From contig NZ_FQYX01000015.1 in NCBI RefSeq assembly GCF_900141935.1, forward strand, positions 1 to 64,000: a stretch of DNA of 64,000 nt, given 5' to 3'. A program made the position numbers and the translations under genes. This DNA is from Arenibacter nanhaiticus (GTDB taxonomy: Bacteria; Bacteroidota; Bacteroidia; Flavobacteriales; Flavobacteriaceae). Shown here one piece after another: positions 58,507 through 64,000 of the stretch (position 1 is the stretch's first letter; every line of letters begins with the position of its first letter). The notes beneath the pieces were generated by a model. The model was not told the origin of the DNA. It did no database searches and saw only the letters and a program-made list of their open reading frames with translations.

Positions 58507-59238
58507 TTAATATAAAAGCCTTACCTCTTTTAAATTAAACTCCTTTTTTATATTGTCCTCCAAAAGAATTATAAGCGTTCCAGAATCGGACACTCCATTA
58601 ATAAAGCCCATAAACAGCTCCCCATTTTCATCCTTAAAGGTCGAGGGCTTGTCTTTTCTAAACAATAGACTTTCATAATAGGGCTTCAGTTTAGCGCCTC
58701 CTTTTTGTTCTAAAGCTATAAAAAGCGCCTTTAATTTTGCTACAATGGCATACAATAATTCTTCTAGATCAAAATTCACCCCCATCAATAACTTTAAGGA
58801 CGACACATTTGGCAGGGCATTAAATTCTAATTGATTTACATTTAGACCAATTCCGATAATAGCCGACTGTATATTGTGGCCAGATAATATATTCTCTATA
58901 AGAATTCCACATATTTTGGAATGACCTGACATAATGTCGTTAGGCCATTTTATCCTCAAATTTGGCACCTGATACTGCGCTAGCACCTCATAAATAGCTA
59001 TGGAAACCGCTATGTTTAAATTAAACTGGTCGGCAACCTTTAGCGATTCAAGGTTCTTTAACACACTAAAAGTTAAATTCTTACCAGGCTCTGCCTCCCA
59101 AGTTGTGCCCATTTGCCCCCTGCCATTTAATTGGGCATCCGTAGTAACTACAGTAAAATCGGCCTGTTTTTGTACCGACAACAATTCCTTTAAAAAGGCG
59201 TTTGTCGAATCTGTGGCACTAAGTTTGATTAATTGCAT
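58507..59238 (-). CDS. birA: Biotin--[acetyl-CoA-carboxylase] ligase, single-domain
   Basis: A 243-residue biotin protein ligase without the DNA-binding domain of Escherichia coli BirA, so it is only an enzyme and not a repressor. The biotin motif GRGQMGTTWEAEPGKNLTFS is near 41-60, and RIKWPNDIMSGHSKICGILI near 97-116. It loads the biotin carrier, probably of pyruvate carboxylase (44079) among others. Start at the ATG at 59238 (MQLIKLSATDSTN); a TTG two codons earlier is possible. Confidence 0.94.
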   Translation of the reverse strand: MQLIKLSATDSTNAFLKELLSVQKQADFTVVTTDAQLNGRGQMGTTWEAEPGKNLTFSVLKNLESLKVADQFNLNIAVSIAIYEVLAQYQVPNLRIKWPNDIMSGHSKICGILIENILSGHNIQSAIIGIGLNVNQLEFNALPNVSSLKLLMGVNFDLEELLYAIVAKLKALFIALEQKGGAKLKPYYESLLFRKDKPSTFKDENGELFMGFINGVSDSGTLIILLEDNIKKEFNLKEVRLLY

Positions 59239-59265
59239 GTACAATCTTATGGAAAATTCTATAAT

Positions 59266-59284
59266 CTATTGTTAAAAACAATAG
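59266..59284. promoter_or_regulatory. Palindrome in the birA-rsfS divergent region
   Basis: CTATTGTT-AAA-AACAATAG, perfect 8-bp arms, lies 28 bp from birA and 21 bp before the rsfS -7 box. It could be an operator; which protein would bind is unknown. Confidence 0.35.
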
Positions 59285-59304
59285 TTAAAAAAACAAAAAA
59301 ACAA

Positions 59305-59312
59305 TAACTTTG
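59305..59312 (+). promoter_or_regulatory. -7 box of the rsfS-ftsH operon
   Basis: TAACTTTG matches TAnnTTTG 19 bp before the rsfS ATG. There is no clear TTTG at the right distance upstream. Confidence 0.5.
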
Positions 59313-59331
59313 TAAAAATTAAATTTTTTGA

Positions 59332-59709
59332 ATGCAAAATAGAAAAAGTAGTGTAGATGAGTTAATTGCTTTAATTTTAACTGGAATAGAAGATGTTAAA
59401 GGGCACGATATAAATATACTTGATCTAAGAGAAATTGAAAATACGGTTTGTGACTACTTTATAATTTGTAATGGTACTTCCAACACCCACGTAAACGCCA
59501 TAGTAGGCTCCGTCCAAAAAACAGTAAGCAAGGCTATCCATGACAAGCCTTGGCATGTTGAAGGATCCGATAACGCCGAATGGATATTAATGGACTATGT
59601 AAATGTCGTCGTGCACGTGTTTCAAAAACATGCGCGATCTTATTATGACATTGAAGGACTTTGGGGCGATGCCAAAGTAACCTCCATTGAAAGTAGTTTC
59701 AATCAGTAA
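59332..59709 (+). CDS. rsfS: Ribosome silencing factor RsfS
   Basis: A 125-residue Iojap-family protein that binds L14 on free 50S subunits and blocks joining when nutrients fall. The family core DYFIICNGTSNTHVNAIVGS is near 41-60. HVEGSDNAEWILMDYVNVVV and FQKHARSYYDIEGLWGDAK are near 82-118. It starts the operon that goes on to ftsH, 9 bp away. Confidence 0.95.
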   Translation: MQNRKSSVDELIALILTGIEDVKGHDINILDLREIENTVCDYFIICNGTSNTHVNAIVGSVQKTVSKAIHDKPWHVEGSDNAEWILMDYVNVVVHVFQKHARSYYDIEGLWGDAKVTSIESSFNQ

Positions 59710-59718
59710 AAACATATA

Positions 59719-61734
59719 ATGGCAAAAGACAACAATTCAACTCCAAATAAGCCAAAATTCAACACTTGGTGGATTTATGGTTTAATAGCAATTTTATTAA
59801 TTGGTTTTCAATTTTTTGGTAGCGGTAATTTCACCAACACCAAAAAAGCTAGTATTTCCGAAGTTCAGGAATATCTTCGAAATGGGGATATTAGCAAGAT
59901 CCAGGCGATCATAAACACCCATCAGGCAAAAATTTTCCTAACGGAAGAAGCCTTGGCAAAAGATGTACATAAAGATGTCTCTGGCCAGCCCTTTTCATTA
60001 AGCGCTACGGCATCCCCACAATATATTGTCAACTATGGGGATCAGGCCATTTTTGAACAAACGATCAATAAGATCAAGGAAGACAATGAGCTAACTGGAA
60101 CCGTTGTGACTTTTGAGTCAGAATCTAACTTATTGACTGACTTTATTATCACCCTATTGCCATTTGTACTTATTATTGGGATATGGTTATACCTTATGCG
60201 TAGAATGTCTGGTGGTGCCGGTGGTGGTGCAGGCGGACAGATCTTTAACATAGGTAAATCTAAAGCAAAACTTTTTGACGAAAAGACAGACACCAGAACT
60301 TCTTTTAAAGATGTTGCGGGTCTTGAAGGCGCAAAGGAAGAAATCGAAGAAATCGTAGAGTTCCTAAAGAACCCAGATAAATACACCTCATTAGGTGGTA
60401 AAATTCCTAAAGGAGCTTTATTGGTAGGCCCTCCGGGAACAGGAAAAACCTTACTGGCCAAGGCTGTTGCGGGCGAGGCTAAAGTACCTTTCTTTTCCCT
60501 TTCTGGTTCAGATTTTGTCGAGATGTTCGTAGGAGTCGGTGCTTCCAGGGTAAGAGACCTGTTCAAACAAGCAAAGGACAAGTCCCCTGCTATTATCTTT
60601 ATCGATGAGATTGATGCCATCGGTAGAGCTAGAGGAAAGAGCAATTTCACCGGATCTAACGATGAAAGAGAAAATACCCTTAACCAATTATTGACAGAAA
60701 TGGATGGTTTTGGTACCAATACCAATGTTATTGTATTGGCGGCCACCAACCGTGCCGATGTTTTGGACAAGGCTTTGATGAGAGCTGGTAGATTTGATAG
60801 ACAGATCTATGTAGACTTACCAGACATCAGAGAACGCAAGGAGATCTTCGAGGTTCATTTAAGACCTATTAAAACATCAGAAACCCTAGATGTAGATTTC
60901 TTGGCGAAACAAACTCCAGGCTTCTCTGGTGCCGATATTGCCAACGTCTGTAATGAAGCGGCTTTGATTGCGGCCCGTAAAGAAAAGAAAGCTGTTAGCA
61001 AACAAGACTTCTTGGATGCCGTAGACAGAATTGTTGGTGGATTAGAGAAAAAGAACAAAATAATAACACCAAGAGAGAAAAAGACCATCGCCTACCATGA
61101 AGCAGGACATGCTACGGTAAGCTGGATGCTGGAACACGCCGCTCCATTGGTAAAAGTTACTATTGTACCTAGGGGCCAATCTTTAGGAGCCGCTTGGTAT
61201 TTACCAGAAGAACGCTTAATTGTGCGTCCAGATCAAATGAAGGACGAAATGTGTGCTACCTTGGGCGGTAGAGCTGCAGAGAAAGTGATTTTTGACGAAA
61301 TTTCTACAGGAGCATTGAGCGATTTAGAAAAGGTAACCAAACAAGCAAGAGCCATGGTCACCATTTATGGCCTGAATGATGAAATTGGAAACTTAACCTA
61401 TTACGATTCCTCAGGTCAGAACGAATATGGCTTTTCTAAACCGTATAGTGAACAGACAGCTTTGACCATTGATAAGGAAATTTCTAAGCTTATTGAAGAA
61501 CAATATAAAAGAGCTATAGAGTTATTATCGAACAATAAAGATAAACTTACAGAGCTAGCAGAGCGTTTGTTAGAAAAAGAAGTTATATTTAAGGACGATT
61601 TGGAAAAGATTTTCGGAAAACGACCTTTTGAAAAAGATCAATTGGAAGCTGAAGCAGAATTGGAAGAAAAATCCAAGCAAGAGCAATTGCAATCGGAAAC
61701 CGAATCGGAAACTGAATCAGAACCTGAAAAATAA
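59719..61734 (+). CDS. ftsH: ATP-dependent zinc metalloprotease FtsH
   Basis: A 671-residue membrane AAA+ protease that degrades unfolded membrane and regulatory proteins. Helices are near 18-34 and 138-160, with the periplasmic part between. Walker A GPPGTGKT is at 237-244, the second region of homology RPGRFD-type (MRAGRFDRQIYVDLP) near 352. The zinc motif HEAGH is at 460-464, with Asp in GALSDLEKVTKQ as third ligand. An acidic tail rich in Glu (about 635-671) is longer than usual. Confidence 0.97.
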   Translation: MAKDNNSTPNKPKFNTWWIYGLIAILLIGFQFFGSGNFTNTKKASISEVQEYLRNGDISKIQAIINTHQAKIFLTEEALAKDVHKDVSGQPFSLSATASPQYIVNYGDQAIFEQTINKIKEDNELTGTVVTFESESNLLTDFIITLLPFVLIIGIWLYLMRRMSGGAGGGAGGQIFNIGKSKAKLFDEKTDTRTSFKDVAGLEGAKEEIEEIVEFLKNPDKYTSLGGKIPKGALLVGPPGTGKTLLAKAVAGEAKVPFFSLSGSDFVEMFVGVGASRVRDLFKQAKDKSPAIIFIDEIDAIGRARGKSNFTGSNDERENTLNQLLTEMDGFGTNTNVIVLAATNRADVLDKALMRAGRFDRQIYVDLPDIRERKEIFEVHLRPIKTSETLDVDFLAKQTPGFSGADIANVCNEAALIAARKEKKAVSKQDFLDAVDRIVGGLEKKNKIITPREKKTIAYHEAGHATVSWMLEHAAPLVKVTIVPRGQSLGAAWYLPEERLIVRPDQMKDEMCATLGGRAAEKVIFDEISTGALSDLEKVTKQARAMVTIYGLNDEIGNLTYYDSSGQNEYGFSKPYSEQTALTIDKEISKLIEEQYKRAIELLSNNKDKLTELAERLLEKEVIFKDDLEKIFGKRPFEKDQLEAEAELEEKSKQEQLQSETESETESEPEK

Positions 61735-61793
61735 ACCAGTAATTTATTTGTTTTTAATGGTTTATGAGTACTTAATAAGAACTCTTTTTAATT

Positions 61794-62408
61794 TTGAAGA
61801 AATTATATAATATGCTTTTCGGGGGAGGAAAAAAGAAAGTTCCCAAAGAAACTGTGGAAACTAGAGGCATGCATATGCCCGCATTGGACATCCCAGTTGA
61901 CGAAAAGTTCACTATGAATTTTAAACAAAACGGCGGAAAGTTCATTTATTGCGACTCTATTGAAGAAATTTATAGCACCTTGGACCAAATAATCATTGAG
62001 AACGAATGGCAAGACCAGACATTCTTCTCAATGGATCCAAGATTGATAGAAAAATTTTCCAGTCAAGATATTAATTTCACCGATAAGCCTAATAAAAGCG
62101 ATGTATTTTTCACAACCTGCGAGCATTTAATAGCTCAAAACGGTTCTATTTTAGTGAGTGAAAACCAATTAAGGGAAAGAAAACTGAACGATTTACCTTC
62201 TAATTTAATTGTCTTTGCTACGACCAGCCAAATGATAGAAAACATTGGAGAAGGATTAAAGATTATAAAAAAGAAATACAAGAATTCTATTCCAACAAAT
62301 ATTACGACTATTAAACATTTCCAGCCCACGCCCGATAATTCAGATGATTTCTTAACTTACGGAAGTAGTTCTAAAAATCTTTATCTATTACTTCTGGAAG
62401 ACCTATAA
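61794..62408 (+). CDS. LUD domain protein (LutC/YkgG family)
   Basis: A 204-residue protein of the LUD family, related to LutC of lactate utilisation. The typical region SDVFFTTCEHLIAQNGSILV is near 102-121, and LPSNLIVFATTSQMIENIGE near 137. The start is uncertain: TTG at 61794 gives MKKLYNMLFGGG, which fits relatives with a basic LFxKxFG start. The ATG at 61812 (MLFGGGKKK) is also possible, and a -7 box TAATTTTG (61789-61796) would favour it. LutA and LutB are not nearby, so the role may be different. Confidence 0.78.
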   Translation: MKKLYNMLFGGGKKKVPKETVETRGMHMPALDIPVDEKFTMNFKQNGGKFIYCDSIEEIYSTLDQIIIENEWQDQTFFSMDPRLIEKFSSQDINFTDKPNKSDVFFTTCEHLIAQNGSILVSENQLRERKLNDLPSNLIVFATTSQMIENIGEGLKIIKKKYKNSIPTNITTIKHFQPTPDNSDDFLTYGSSSKNLYLLLLEDL

Positions 62409-62409
62409 C

Positions 62410-63213
62410 ATGAGAGAAATTTTAAGGCGCCTACTTACGGGTGCAGTATATGTGTTTTTACTGCTTTCTGCTATATTCCTAAGCTCCGATGCATTTGACT
62501 TTTTATTTATGACCTTCGGCCTTATTTGTTTGTACGAGTATAAACGGATGGTTAAATTAAGAGGCTACTATATTTTTGTCGCATATTTAGCCCTATGGTG
62601 GGCCTACATCTACCTTGTTCAGGACAAAATCCTGATCAACCTACTGATGCTGACTACAATTAGCGTTAACTTTATACTATTGTATTACCTGTTTTCTGGT
62701 AAGGACAAGTTATTTACAAACATCCAAAAATTTTTCATTGGCCTATTTTATATTGGCGGAGGCTGTATTTTCCTAACGATGATACCTTATAAGGATAATG
62801 ATTTTGCCCAGTTTTTAATCATGGGAGTGTTCATTCTTATTTGGATAAACGATACCTTTGCCTACTTGGTGGGAAAAAGCATAGGGAAACATAAATTATT
62901 CCCCTCTATTTCCCCAAAGAAAACTATAGAAGGCACTGTGGGGGGCTTTGTATTTGCGCTGATTGGCGCCTATTTTATGTCTAAGTACGAAACCAACATT
63001 TCTCTTATTCAATGGCTAATACTCGCTTCTGTCATTGTGCTAACGGGTAGTTTGGGCGATCTGATTGAATCTAAGTTTAAAAGGGCCGCAGGAGTAAAAG
63101 ATAGCGGAGCTATTTTACCGGGACACGGAGGAATGCTCGACCGATTGGATAGTTTGGTGTTTGCTGCACCATTTGCATATTTAACTTTAATTATTTTTAC
63201 CCATGTTTCATAA
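62410..63213 (+). CDS. cdsA: Phosphatidate cytidylyltransferase
   Basis: A 267-residue multi-helix membrane enzyme that makes CDP-diacylglycerol. The CDP-alcohol signature SKFKRAAGVKDSGAILPGHG, then GMLDRLDS, is near 215-242. About seven hydrophobic segments are visible. It begins 1 bp after the LUD stop. The next gene, psd, uses the product line CDP-DAG to PS to PE and overlaps it by 11 bp. Confidence 0.94.
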   Translation: MREILRRLLTGAVYVFLLLSAIFLSSDAFDFLFMTFGLICLYEYKRMVKLRGYYIFVAYLALWWAYIYLVQDKILINLLMLTTISVNFILLYYLFSGKDKLFTNIQKFFIGLFYIGGGCIFLTMIPYKDNDFAQFLIMGVFILIWINDTFAYLVGKSIGKHKLFPSISPKKTIEGTVGGFVFALIGAYFMSKYETNISLIQWLILASVIVLTGSLGDLIESKFKRAAGVKDSGAILPGHGGMLDRLDSLVFAAPFAYLTLIIFTHVS

Positions 63214-63877
63214 AGAAGGCCAAAGAATTATTATCACTACCTTTTTGTTAGTGGCTGTTACTGTATTGTTGGCAAACCAATTTATAACCCTCCCCTGGTT
63301 ACAAATGAGCGTTCAAATTTTAGCTTTAGTAATTTTAATTCTAATTCTACAATTTTTTAGAAACCCCACCCGCAAGCCTGTCAAGTCCTTCGATGACATT
63401 TTGGCTCCTGTAGATGGCAAGGTAGTTGTAATTGAAGAAGTTGAGGAAAACGAATATTTTAAAGACAAGCGTATTCAGGTTTCTATCTTTATGTCCCCTA
63501 TTAATGTACATGTCACAAGATATGCTGCTAGTGGACAGATAAAATTCTCCAAATACCACCCTGGAAAGTATTTAGTGGCTTGGCACCCAAAAGCCAGCGA
63601 GGAAAACGAAAGAACAACAGTCGTTATTAATACCCCTAAATTTGGAGATGTCCTTTATCGCCAAATTGCCGGTGCCTTGGCGCGTCGTATTGTCAACTAT
63701 GCCGAAGTAGGCGAAAGTGTTCAACAAGGAGACGATGCCGGGTTTATTAAATTTGGTTCAAGAGTAGATTTGTTCTTACCTTTGGACGCTGCCATTACGG
63801 TTAAGTTAAACCAGAAGGTTATTGGCGCCAAAACGTGTATAGCAACTACTAGGATTAAAAAGGAAAATGAAGACTGA
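63203..63877 (+). CDS. psd: Phosphatidylserine decarboxylase family protein
   Basis: A 224-residue PSD of the small (archaeal/Bacteroidota) type, making phosphatidylethanolamine. Two helices at 10-30 and 33-50, then LAPVDGKVVVIEEVEEN near 68 and FMSPINVHVTRYAASGQI near 95. The self-cleavage site FGSRVDLFLP near 185 gives the pyruvoyl group from Ser. The start overlaps cdsA by 11 bp, typical of coupled genes. Confidence 0.93.
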   Translation: MFHKEGQRIIITTFLLVAVTVLLANQFITLPWLQMSVQILALVILILILQFFRNPTRKPVKSFDDILAPVDGKVVVIEEVEENEYFKDKRIQVSIFMSPINVHVTRYAASGQIKFSKYHPGKYLVAWHPKASEENERTTVVINTPKFGDVLYRQIAGALARRIVNYAEVGESVQQGDDAGFIKFGSRVDLFLPLDAAITVKLNQKVIGAKTCIATTRIKKENED

Positions 63878-64000
63878 TAAATTACAAGAAGAGTTTTTAG
63901 AAGCGGTCAATTTTGTCAATGGCTACACAGATCCTTTACCAGCAGACTTATTATTAAAATTGTACGCATATTTTAAAATTGCCAGTCGAAATTCTAGTCA
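63867..64000 (+). CDS. Acyl-CoA-binding protein, N-terminal part
   Basis: The gene starts at the ATG at 63867, overlapping the psd stop by 11 bp, and runs off the right edge after about 44 residues. The visible part, MKTDKLQEEFLEAVNFVNGY followed by PLPADLLLKLYAYFKIASRN, matches the acyl-CoA-binding protein (ACBP) fold with its K-L-Y-x-Y-x-K-like segment. ACBPs carry long-chain acyl-CoA in the cytosol, which fits a phospholipid-synthesis operon. Confidence 0.85.
   Translation, partial: MKTDKLQEEFLEAVNFVNGYTDPLPADLLLKLYAYFKIASRNSS

Noticed and set aside
60042-60770. 242-codon minus-strand ORF inside ftsH
   Set aside because: Antisense shadow of the highly conserved AAA region of ftsH.

Overview
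The window is AT-rich chromosomal DNA of a member of the Bacteroidota, almost certainly family Flavobacteriaceae. The evidence is the protein families (PorP/SprF type IX secretion protein, DUF2851, DUF3467, SprB-like and Ig-like secreted proteins, flavobacterial gene orders), promoters of the TTTG-N19-TAnnTTTG type, and the near absence of Shine-Dalgarno sites except a strong one before rpsU. Nothing looks like a prophage, an IS with transposase, an integron or a CRISPR array; most of it is core genome. No genus call is supported.

Layout. 1-6.3 kb: three secreted, repeat-rich surface proteins (one cut by the window edge) and a PorP/SprF protein; the two complete surface proteins end in the same Ig-like domain and the same short C-terminal motif. 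6.7-8.7 kb: prfC and a DUF3467 gene, convergent at a bidirectional terminator. 8.8-22.3 kb, minus strand: the conserved tRNA(Thr-Tyr-Gly-Thr)-tuf-tRNA-Trp-secE-nusG-rplKAJL-rpoBC superoperon from a near-ideal promoter, followed upstream by hpf and xerC. 23.6-24.5 kb: a noncoding island with two inverted hairpin elements flanking a degenerate triplicate repeat. 24.5-34.1 kb, minus strand: rpsU, acyl-CoA dehydrogenase, an HhH protein, a two-subunit NSS transporter with a tiny MetS-like partner, an AGCS symporter with an unusual extracytoplasmic front end, a K+ channel, PspC, DUF2851 and a rhodanese.

34.3-43.0 kb, plus strand: a MarR-nitroreductase-YceI operon, then trpEGDCFBA behind a Trp-Trp-Trp leader peptide and attenuator. 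43.3-52.7 kb: a uracil-DNA-glycosylase-like gene, pyruvate carboxylase, a second noncoding island with paired palindromic elements, the tiny ribosomal protein THX, yaaA, rluD, a PASTA protein, ddl and coaD. 52.8-56.8 kb: a PAS histidine kinase overlapping a stand-alone receiver, and an M14 peptidase lipoprotein. 56.8-64 kb: NUDIX, pyrE, an SRPBCC protein, birA, and the rsfS-ftsH-LUD-cdsA-psd-ACBP operon running off the right edge.

Points most worth following up: the trp attenuator, whose mutually exclusive hairpins can be traced and whose leader peptide appears leaderless; two families of paired inverted palindromic elements with exchanged hairpin cores; the shared C-terminal motif near porP/sprF as a possible noncanonical sorting signal; lipoyl-like modules in two adjacent Na+/amino-acid transporters; and the exceptional Shine-Dalgarno of rpsU. 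Three small genes were found by reading the sequence: the trp leader peptide, metS and the THX gene.
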